Origin: an uncultured Solobacterium sp.
GTDB taxonomy: Bacteria > Bacillota_I > Bacilli_A > Erysipelotrichales > Erysipelotrichaceae
Direction: 5' to 3'
DNA: 6,960 bases
Assembly: GCA_900554555.1 (NCBI GenBank)
Contig: USIC01000041.1
Location: forward strand, 1-6,960
In this document: positions 1-5,044 of the stretch, piece by piece
How positions within the stretch are numbered: position 1 is the stretch's first letter
Layout: every line of letters begins with the position of its first letter
Program-made: the position numbers and the translations under genes
The notes under the pieces: model-generated
What the model was told of the DNA's origin: nothing
What the model saw: the letters and a program-made list of their open reading frames with translations, nothing else
Databases searched by the model: none

Positions 1-445
1 AGTTAGGCATGTTGTGCAAACCAAAAATTTCATCCACATGATACTTTTTAAATAATGGTTTACAGATAGCTGCACCACTACCATTTTCTTCAGCTGGCTG
101 AAAAAGATAGATGACATTATACTCACTTTCTCTATCCTCTTCCTCTAACATTACGCCCAACAAAATTGCAGTATGTCCATCATGACCACAGCCATGAAAT
201 GGTGTATTTGAAGAATTCATTATCGCATCATGATCTGCACGTAATACAATCGTCTTCTTGGTAGGTTGATATGGCTTCATACAATACAACCAATCCCCTT
301 CATCAAAGACAAGATAGCCAGACATATTTTGTGCAATAAATTCTTTGATTAATTTTCGTGTAATTACTTCGTGATTAGACAATTCTGGATGCTCATGTAA
401 CACATGGCGAAACGCAATAATCTTTTCAAGGTTTTCCTGTTTCAT
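1..445 (-). CDS. M20-family amidohydrolase/peptidase, partial (C-terminus beyond the left edge)
   Basis: The N-terminal 148 residues of a zinc-dependent amidohydrolase of the M20 (M20D, hippurate hydrolase/aminoacylase-like) family, read from an ATG at 445 and still open at base 1. Members cleave N-acyl or N-carboxyamide bonds of amino-acid conjugates in the cytoplasm; the substrate cannot be told here. Visible motifs are the N-terminal RHVLHEHPELS (13-23), RADHDA (69-74), HGCGHDGHTA (84-93), FQPAEE (115-120) and GLHNMP (142-147). By analogy with the plant M20D enzyme ILL2, Cys86, His88, Glu120 and His144 would be metal ligands and Glu119 the general base; the last ligand His lies outside the window. 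The loop between the RADHDA and HGCGHD motifs is only about eight residues, shorter than the roughly 20 I expect in this family. AAAGGAG (453-459) sits 7 nt before the ATG. The gene follows the pseudouridine synthase gene by 74 bp but has its own promoter candidate. Confidence 0.88.
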   Translation of the reverse strand, partial: MKQENLEKIIAFRHVLHEHPELSNHEVITRKLIKEFIAQNMSGYLVFDEGDWLYCMKPYQPTKKTIVLRADHDAIMNSSNTPFHGCGHDGHTAILLGVMLEEEDRESEYNVIYLFQPAEENGSGAAICKPLFKKYHVDEIFGLHNMPN

Positions 446-476
446 ACAGATACTCCTTTGCCTACTTCTATCATTG

Positions 477-505
477 ATTCTATGCCTAAATATTTTTGAT
501 TACAA
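477..505 (-). promoter_or_regulatory. Sigma-A-type promoter of the M20 amidohydrolase gene
   Basis: Reading the minus strand, TTGTAA (505-500) is followed after exactly 17 nt by TAGAAT (482-477). The predicted start of transcription is near 470, giving a leader of about 25 nt that carries the AAAGGAG ribosome site. No terminator hairpin is visible in the gap, so read-through from the upstream pseudouridine synthase gene is also possible. Confidence 0.5.
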
Positions 506-519
506 ATCTCACAATATCA

Positions 520-1389
520 TCATTTCTCTTGAAGTTTATCAACTACCTTTTGCATATCATCTGGCAGTTTGCATTCTATCTTTATCTGCTTCTTTGTTTT
601 AGGATGGATAAACTCTACTTTCCAACAATGTAATGCCGGTCGCTTCATCGCATGCATACTACCACCATAGAGACGATCACCAATCAATGGATGTCCAAAG
701 TAAGCCATGCCCGCACGTATCTGGTGTAATCTTCCAGTTTCAATATGAACTTTAATCAAAGAGAAGAAATTACCCTCGATAATTACTTCATAATTAGTAA
801 TACAATTTTGACCATCCACGGTCACACTTCTTCCACGTATTCCTTTCTCTTTTCCTAAGGTATACGTTAAAGTCCCACTCTGTTCTTCAAACTTTCCTTT
901 TACGATAGCCAAGTATTCTTTATGTAATAATTGTTCCTCGCGAGCAGAAGCCAGCAAAGCTGCCATCTGTTTTGTTTTTGCATATACAACAATGCCTGAA
1001 ACACCTTTGTCTAAGCGTCCAACTGTTCTAACCGTAAAGTTATCATCTTGATAGTAGCGTTTTAAAATAGACCCCATATCATCATCAAAATGCTCTGCAC
1101 TCGCATGGCTTGGAATCCCTGCAGGTTTATTCACTACAACAATATCAGTATCCTCATAGAGGATGATTGGCTTTGATTCTAGCTGTGGTCCTTCTGTACG
1201 TACTATCACTACATCGTTTGTATGCACCTCTTGTGTCAATCTACACTTTTCATCATTGAGATAAATCGAACCAGACACGTGAAATCTACTTATCTCACGG
1301 CGTGAAAAACCCATCTGCTTAGATAAGATATTCTTAACAAGAAGACCATCTTCATTCAGTGTTATTTTCTTTTGTTTTGCGATTTTCAT
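520..1389 (-). CDS. S4-domain RluA-family pseudouridine synthase
   Basis: Isomerises uridine to pseudouridine in structured RNA, most likely rRNA; the exact target is unknown. With the ATG at 1389 the protein has 289 residues. An N-terminal S4-like RNA-binding domain (about 15-65, with FSRREISRFHVSGSIYLN) precedes the catalytic domain. That domain contains VVNKPAGIPSH (85-95), the catalytic loop GRLDKGVSG (124-132) with catalytic Asp127, HKEYLAIVKG (156-165), GRLHQIR (219-225) and GHPLIGDRLYGG (232-243). The catalytic loop departs from the common HRLDxxTSG and the later motif has Leu where GRTHQIR is usual, so it belongs to a divergent RluA branch; all core residues remain. A TTG at 1407 would add six residues, but neither start has a Shine-Dalgarno sequence. 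A TATAAT ends 6 nt before the ATG and overlaps that extension, so the ATG with a leaderless mRNA is preferred. The stop is TGA. Confidence 0.9.
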   Translation of the reverse strand: MKIAKQKKITLNEDGLLVKNILSKQMGFSRREISRFHVSGSIYLNDEKCRLTQEVHTNDVVIVRTEGPQLESKPIILYEDTDIVVVNKPAGIPSHASAEHFDDDMGSILKRYYQDDNFTVRTVGRLDKGVSGIVVYAKTKQMAALLASAREEQLLHKEYLAIVKGKFEEQSGTLTYTLGKEKGIRGRSVTVDGQNCITNYEVIIEGNFFSLIKVHIETGRLHQIRAGMAYFGHPLIGDRLYGGSMHAMKRPALHCWKVEFIHPKTKKQIKIECKLPDDMQKVVDKLQEK

Positions 1390-1395
1390 GTTCAA

Positions 1396-1423
1396 ATTAT
1401 AACGCAAATCAATCTCTAATCAA
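1396..1423 (-). promoter_or_regulatory. Promoter of the pseudouridine synthase gene, placed for a leaderless mRNA
   Basis: On the minus strand TTGATT (1423-1418) is followed by a 16-nt spacer and a perfect TATAAT (1401-1396). Six bases (TTGAAC) separate the -10 element from the ATG at 1389, so the usual start point, 7 nt past the -10 box, falls on the A of the start codon. No Shine-Dalgarno sequence precedes the ATG, which fits. That the promoter is used is inference. Confidence 0.6.
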
Positions 1424-1440
1424 AAGAGAGAATGCTATTG

Positions 1441-1446
1441 TATAAT
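1441..1446 (+). promoter_or_regulatory. -10 element of the FAD-dependent dehydrogenase gene
   Basis: A perfect TATAAT lies 19 bases before the ATG at 1466, so transcription would start near 1453 with a leader of about 13 nt that includes the ribosome site GAGAGG (1454-1459). The -35 position at 17-nt spacing (1418-1423, AATCAA) is poor. The same six bases read TTGATT on the other strand and form the -35 of the divergent gene. A small dyad TCTCT/AGAGA (1413-1417 and 1425-1429) is centred there. Confidence 0.5.
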
Positions 1447-1465
1447 CATTGTTGAGAGGTACGTT

Positions 1466-3019
1466 ATGTTAAAAATCAACCAGATTCGTTGTGAAGTTGG
1501 AGAGACATTTTCGATTCATCACATCGCAAAGAAATTACGCTGTTCCATTCATGATATTCACTCCTTTGAAATCGATCGTGAATCCATCGATGCTAGGGGT
1601 GATGACCTACACTATTCCTATAGTGTATACGCATCCATTAAAAACGAAGATAAATATCTCAAGAACCGTGATGTAAAAAAAGAATCGAAAGAAGTCTATA
1701 CTCTTCCAACAACCACAAAGACTCCAAGCCAAAGACCCATCATCGTAGGATTTGGACCTAGTGGTATGTATGCCGGTCTAATCTTAGCAGAAGCCGGTTT
1801 AAAACCAATCATCATCGAGCGTGGTCAAGCAGTTGAACAACGTACCAAAGATATCAACACATTCTTCACCAAAGGGAAACTTTTAGAATCATCCAACGTA
1901 CAGTTTGGTGAAGGTGGTGCCGGAACCTTCTCAGATGGAAAACTAACGACACGCATGAAAAACATACGTGTTTCAAAGGTATATGAAGAATTTGTAGAAG
2001 CTGGTGCTAACCCCACAATTCTATACCAACAGCGCCCTCACCTAGGTACTGATGCACTTCAAACAATTGTCAAAAAGATACGTGAAAAGATTATTCGTCT
2101 TGGTGGTGAAATATACTTTGATACCAAACTAGAAAGCTTATATTTAAATGGTAATCGAATTGTTGCTATTCATACAAACAAACAAGACTTTACAACCGAT
2201 AGTGTCATACTATGTACTGGCCACAGTGCAAGTGATACGTATGAAACACTACTTGCACAAGGGGTAGAAATCACACAAAAAGATTTTGCCATTGGCGTAC
2301 GTGTCGAGCATCCGCAGAGTCTCATCGATCAAAGTACTTACGGTAAACACTATGGTCATCCTGCACTTAAGGCATCTTCGTATCAACTAACCGCCAAGAC
2401 ATCTGTTAATCGTGGTGTATATTCATTCTGTATGTGTCCAGGTGGTGTAGTTATTCCTGCTTCTACTGAACAAAAATGTCTTGCAGTAAACGGAATGTCC
2501 TACAGCATGCGTGCAGGTAAGAATGCCAATAGTGCTATCCTTGTACAAATACCACGCAGTGATTTCGATCAAGGACACCCTCTTGATGGTTTTCAATTTC
2601 AGAAGAAATTAGAACAACTAGGTTACCACGAGGGCTTTGTAGCACCTGCGCAGAATATCGAAGACTACTTGAATCGTACCCCTTCCGATAAACTTGTCAT
2701 TCAAACTTCTTATCCACGTAGTACCTTTATGCAGGACATGCATGCATTCTTCTCCGATGAAGTAAATCAAGCAATGGAGGAAGGCATGAAACAATTTGAT
2801 AAAAAGATACATGGTTGGATTGAAAATGGCATCATGGTTGGTCTAGAAACACGTTCTTCTTCTCCAATCAAAATACTTCGTAACGATGATGGAAACAGTT
2901 CTACAATTCAAGGATTATATCCATGTGGTGAAGGTGCTGGATATGCTGGCGGTATTGTCTCTAGTGCAGTAGATGGCATCAAACAAGCTGAAAATTATAT
3001 TGCACATTTAAATCGATAA
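1466..3019 (+). CDS. Uncharacterised FAD-dependent dehydrogenase (COG2509 type)
   Basis: A 517-residue soluble flavoprotein of a widespread bacterial family annotated only as FAD-dependent oxidoreductase; no substrate is established to my knowledge. Residues 1 to about 85 form the family's extra N-terminal domain, including FEIDRESIDAR (34-44). The dinucleotide-binding Rossmann motif is GFGPSG (95-100), with the ribose-binding acidic residue Glu118 at the end of the second strand. Family blocks follow: NVQFGEGGAGTFSDGKLTTR (144-163), ILCTGHSASDT (248-258), FAIGVRVEHPQ (274-284) and GVYSFCMCPGG (317-327) with the pair Cys322/Cys324. The C-terminal FAD-contacting segment is CGEGAGYAGG (487-496). 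Length and motif order are those of the full family. There is no signal peptide or membrane segment. The ATG is preceded by GAGAGG at 6-nt spacing. It is transcribed alone, diverging from the pseudouridine synthase gene and ending in a terminator 3 bp past the TAA. Confidence 0.92.
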   Translation: MLKINQIRCEVGETFSIHHIAKKLRCSIHDIHSFEIDRESIDARGDDLHYSYSVYASIKNEDKYLKNRDVKKESKEVYTLPTTTKTPSQRPIIVGFGPSGMYAGLILAEAGLKPIIIERGQAVEQRTKDINTFFTKGKLLESSNVQFGEGGAGTFSDGKLTTRMKNIRVSKVYEEFVEAGANPTILYQQRPHLGTDALQTIVKKIREKIIRLGGEIYFDTKLESLYLNGNRIVAIHTNKQDFTTDSVILCTGHSASDTYETLLAQGVEITQKDFAIGVRVEHPQSLIDQSTYGKHYGHPALKASSYQLTAKTSVNRGVYSFCMCPGGVVIPASTEQKCLAVNGMSYSMRAGKNANSAILVQIPRSDFDQGHPLDGFQFQKKLEQLGYHEGFVAPAQNIEDYLNRTPSDKLVIQTSYPRSTFMQDMHAFFSDEVNQAMEEGMKQFDKKIHGWIENGIMVGLETRSSSPIKILRNDDGNSSTIQGLYPCGEGAGYAGGIVSSAVDGIKQAENYIAHLNR

Positions 3020-3021
3020 AC

Positions 3022-3050
3022 AAAAATGCAGATTCAACTCTGCATTTTTT
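3022..3050. terminator. Bidirectional intrinsic terminator between the FAD enzyme and helicase genes
   Basis: An 11-bp perfect inverted repeat, AAAAATGCAGA (3022-3032) and TCTGCATTTTT (3039-3049), encloses the 6-nt loop TTCAAC. The stem's A and T runs supply a U-tract in either direction. It lies 2 bases after the plus-strand TAA (3017-3019), and its right end lies inside the helicase stop codon (3051-3049 on the minus strand). One element therefore serves both convergent genes. Confidence 0.88.
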
Positions 3051-4416
3051 ATCTACCACGATTCTTTTTTCTTGGCGTGTAATTCTTTGATTGATGACGT
3101 AACTTTCTATCACCAGACTTATGTGATTTGCTTGGCTTTGTGGATTTATGCATCGATTTATTTGATGCACCATCATCACGTTTCTGATTGTCATTACGTT
3201 TGTTAATATCACGCTTCTTATTTCTATCAGTACCACTTCTAGAATCTGACTTCTTCTTAAATGGTGGACGACGATTTGATTTACCAGTGTTTGCCTTCTT
3301 ACGCTTTAATTCGATAGAGTATCCAGTTTTCATTAACGGAATCTCTTTCTTTAACATCTTCTCAATTGACGCAAGCAAACCTAATTCTTCATGACAACAT
3401 AGAGAGATTGAAATACCCTCTTTACCAGCTCTTCCGGCTCTACCAATACGGTGGATATAAGACTCATCTTCCTCTGGTAAATCATAGTTGAATACATGTG
3501 AAATATCTGAAATATCAATACCACGTGCCGCAACATCTGTCGCAACCAATACATCTACTTGATTAGTTCTAAATCGCTGTAATGCATTCTGACGTTGACC
3601 TTGTGTCTTATCACCATGGATTGTAAGAACTTTGATACCATCTTCGATTAACTTCTTAGTTAAACGATCTGCACCAATTTTTGTTCTTGTAAATACAATG
3701 GCCTTTGTAACTTCCGGACTTACAAGCATATCTTTTAGGACACGCTTCTTATCTGCCTTTTCACAGTATACAAGATACTGGGTAATTGTTTCGGCTGGAG
3801 CTACACGAATATCCACTGGGTCATGCAATAATTCATTTGCTAATTCTTTGATTTCTTTTGGCATTGTTGCAGAGAACATAACAGTTTGACGAATTTCAGG
3901 AATACGGCTAGCGATTGTACGTACATCACCGATAAAACCCATATCCAGCATACGATCCGCCTCATCAAGTACAAATATTTCAATATCACTTAAGACAATC
4001 TCACCCTGAACCATAAAGTCATTTAAACGACCAGGAGTCGCAACTAAAATATCACAACCACTGCGGAGTGCTTTTCTTTGTGGACCAGATGGTGCACCAC
4101 CATATACACAACAAGCACGTAGTTTCAAATATCTGCCAAACTTTTTAAAATTCTCAAAGATTTGAACAGCCAACTCACGTGTAGGTGTTAATACTAACGC
4201 ACGAATTTGATGTTTCTTCTTATATTCAAGCTTGTTTAAAATTGGCAATGCGAAAGCGGCTGTCTTACCTGTACCAGTTTGAGCACAAGCAATGATGTCC
4301 TTCCCTTCTAACATAACAGGAATTGCTTTCTCTTGGATTGGTGATGGTGTTTCATACTTTGCCTTATTGACGGCGCTCAGTATCGGCTCCTTAAGTTCTA
4401 AATCTGTAAAATTCAT
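3049..4416 (-). CDS. DEAD-box ATP-dependent RNA helicase, RhlE-like
   Basis: ATP-dependent RNA unwinding enzyme, 455 residues, cytoplasmic. Such proteins act in ribosome assembly, mRNA decay and cold adaptation; the role here is inferred from family only. Motifs in order are the Q motif with TPSPIQ (23-28), motif I AQTGTGKT (45-52), PTRELA (78-83), TPGRL (127-131), DEAD (151-154), SAT (182-184), VFTRTK (241-246), TDVAARGID (293-301) and HRIGRAGR (322-329), so both RecA-like domains are complete. LDEADRMLDMGF and the segment EKMLKKEIP resemble RhlE more than CshA or DeaD. Residues 371-455 form a low-complexity tail with 33 Lys/Arg out of 85, almost free of aromatic residues, as expected for an RNA-binding extension. 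AGAGGA (4422-4427) precedes the ATG at 5-nt spacing. The gene ends in the shared bidirectional terminator. Its leader contains a terminator-like hairpin (4444-4493). The Sm-like gene and tRNA lie upstream on the same strand. Confidence 0.96.
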   Translation of the reverse strand: MNFTDLELKEPILSAVNKAKYETPSPIQEKAIPVMLEGKDIIACAQTGTGKTAAFALPILNKLEYKKKHQIRALVLTPTRELAVQIFENFKKFGRYLKLRACCVYGGAPSGPQRKALRSGCDILVATPGRLNDFMVQGEIVLSDIEIFVLDEADRMLDMGFIGDVRTIASRIPEIRQTVMFSATMPKEIKELANELLHDPVDIRVAPAETITQYLVYCEKADKKRVLKDMLVSPEVTKAIVFTRTKIGADRLTKKLIEDGIKVLTIHGDKTQGQRQNALQRFRTNQVDVLVATDVAARGIDISDISHVFNYDLPEEDESYIHRIGRAGRAGKEGISISLCCHEELGLLASIEKMLKKEIPLMKTGYSIELKRKKANTGKSNRRPPFKKKSDSRSGTDRNKKRDINKRNDNQKRDDGASNKSMHKSTKPSKSHKSGDRKLRHQSKNYTPRKKNRGR

Positions 4417-4443
4417 AAATTTCCTCTGCTTTTTAATCTCATC

Positions 4444-4493
4444 AAAGAAAAACTGATCGAGCTTTTGTATTCCCGACCAGTATAATCAGTTTT
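4444..4493 (-). promoter_or_regulatory. Terminator-like hairpin with a competing stem in the helicase leader
   Basis: On the minus strand an 8-bp stem, ACTGGTCG (4481-4474) with CGATCAGT (4459-4452, one G-U pair), is directly followed by TTTTCTTT (4451-4444), the layout of an intrinsic terminator. A second, mutually exclusive 9-bp stem pairs AAAACTGAT (4493-4485) with ATCAGTTTT (4457-4449) and would bury part of the U-tract. This could be an attenuator for the helicase or simply the terminator of the Sm-like gene 97 bp upstream. The pairings are seen; the function is inferred. Confidence 0.5.
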
Positions 4494-4510
4494 CTATAAA
4501 AGACTCATAG

Positions 4511-4539
4511 ATATTACTGTATATTCCTTATTAACGCAA
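4511..4539 (-). promoter_or_regulatory. Candidate promoter of the helicase gene
   Basis: On the minus strand TTGCGT (4539-4534) is followed by 17 nt and TAATAT (4516-4511). Each is a weak match (3 of 6 and 4 of 6). Transcription would start near 4504 and give a leader of about 88 nt that contains the whole hairpin. It is the best-spaced pair I see in the 173-bp gap, but it is tentative. Confidence 0.3.
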
Positions 4540-4589
4540 CCATAACACAGTTTTGCGATAGCATTCCGTTGCCATAATTCCAATGAGTA

Positions 4590-4805
4590 CTATGAGTTTG
4601 AGTCTAAGAGTATCTCCTCAATTGCTATAATCTCACTTTCTTTCAAACAAATAATATGATTTATTCCATCTGGGAAAATATCAATTTCATCTTCACCAGA
4701 CTCAGTGCCAACGGCAGGATAGTAGTCTATGACTTCCCCGATAATGATTAAATCATTACAAGTAAACACTCTTACATATTTCTCAAAGAAATCACTTAGT
4801 TTCAT
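4590..4805 (-). CDS. Small acidic protein, probable Sm/LSM-like fold, function unknown
   Basis: A 71-residue protein with 16 Asp/Glu against 4 Lys/Arg. I do not recognise a named family with certainty. The pattern is a short N-terminal helix (LSDFFEKYV, 3-11), a strand VRVFTCNDLIIIGEVIDYYPA (11-31) carrying a Gly at the bend, an acidic loop with SGEDEIDIF (36-44), and strands IICLKESEIIAIEEI (51-65). It resembles the single-domain LSM-like proteins of Bacillota, in which a strand-Gly-strand core is followed by an ESEI-type final strand. There is no signal peptide or membrane segment. AAGGA (4816-4820) precedes the ATG at a rather long 10 nt. It sits between a tRNA gene and an RNA helicase gene on one strand, which suits an RNA-related role, but this is only context. 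The promoter is unclear; read-through from the tRNA is possible. Confidence 0.72.
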   Translation of the reverse strand: MKLSDFFEKYVRVFTCNDLIIIGEVIDYYPAVGTESGEDEIDIFPDGINHIICLKESEIIAIEEILLDSNS

Positions 4806-4872
4806 AAAATATATATCCTTTTATAAAATTTCCCAAAGATAAAGGAAAATGATACAAGTTATTTATAATATG

Positions 4873-4908
4873 TGTTAAAGCCATACGCTTCTTTAACATT
4901 TTCATTTT
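4873..4908 (+). repeat. Inverted repeat with T-rich tail on the plus strand, downstream of the tRNA
   Basis: TGTTAAAG (4873-4880) and CTTTAACA (4891-4898) are perfect 8-bp arms around a 10-nt loop. On the plus strand TTTTCATTTT (4899-4908) follows, so it looks like a weak plus-strand terminator, although no plus-strand gene lies just upstream. On the minus strand it lies 13 bases beyond the tRNA 3' end and lacks a U-tract; there it could be a 3' trailer structure. Confidence 0.45.
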
Positions 4909-4911
4909 GAG

Positions 4912-4982
4912 AGCGAGCAACGGGAATCGAACCCGCACATCAACCTTGGGAAGGTTGCATTCTACCATTAAATTATGCTCGC
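4912..4982 (-). tRNA. tRNA-Gly (anticodon CCC)
   Basis: A 71-nt cloverleaf reads on the minus strand. The acceptor arms are GCGAGCA and TGCTCGC (7 bp). The D arm is ATTT-loop-GAAT with the invariant GG. The anticodon stem is CAACC/GGTTG with loop TTCCCAA, which places CCC at 34-36 (bases 4950-4948). The variable loop has 4 nt and the T arm is GCGGG-TTCGATT-CCCGT. The discriminator is U, usual for bacterial tRNA-Gly; CCA is not encoded. The D-stem closing pair is A10-U25 rather than the usual G-C. The tRNA reads the GGG codon. Its 5' end lies about 7 nt past the start point predicted from the palindromic promoter. Confidence 0.96.
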
Positions 4983-4993
4983 ATATGTTTACT

Positions 4994-5027
4994 ATATTGT
5001 ATCTAAAATGACTAACCCATACAATAT
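4994..5027. promoter_or_regulatory. Palindromic bidirectional promoter for tRNA-Gly and mutY
   Basis: A perfect 9-bp inverted repeat, ATATTGTAT (4994-5002) and ATACAATAT (5019-5027), is separated by 16 bp. Reading plus, TTGTAT (4997-5002) and TACAAT (5020-5025) are 17 bp apart, which gives a start near 5032 for mutY. Reading minus, the same arms give TTGTAT (5024-5019) and TACAAT (5001-4996), also 17 bp apart, and a start near 4989 for the tRNA. The -35 boxes are weak (TTG only). The repeat could instead be an operator. Confidence 0.5.
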
Positions 5028-5044
5028 CTGCTAAAATATATCAG

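Noticed and set aside
520..522. Reading TGA as tryptophan (mycoplasma code)
   Set aside because: The pseudouridine synthase ends at its expected length at this TGA, and Trp is encoded by TGG in all the genes.
1390..1407. TTG start at 1407 giving a 295-residue pseudouridine synthase
   Set aside because: It has no Shine-Dalgarno sequence, its extra six residues overlap the TATAAT and spacer of a good promoter, and an ATG follows directly. It is not fully excluded.
1491..2812. Small open frames inside the FAD enzyme gene (1491-1676 plus, 1825-2016 minus, 2618-2812 minus)
   Set aside because: They lie wholly within a strongly conserved coding frame, have no recognisable motifs and no separate start signals.
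2979..3889. Open frames over the helicase gene (2979-3236 minus, 3188-3394 plus, 3632-3889 plus)
   Set aside because: They are other-frame readings of the helicase and its Lys/Arg-rich tail, and one crosses the terminator; none looks like a real protein.
4479..4484. TATACT on the minus strand as the -10 of the helicase gene
   Set aside because: It is a good hexamer, but no -35 match lies at 16-18 nt and the extended -10 TG is one base out of place. It remains an alternative that would remove the proposed attenuator from the transcript.
4862..4867. TATAAA on the minus strand as a promoter for the Sm-like gene
   Set aside because: No -35-like hexamer lies at proper spacing, and the region is generally AT-rich.
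4946..4952. Anticodon TCC for the tRNA-Gly
   Set aside because: With the 5-bp CAACC/GGTTG stem the seven-base loop is TTCCCAA, so positions 34-36 are CCC. TCC would need a shifted stem.
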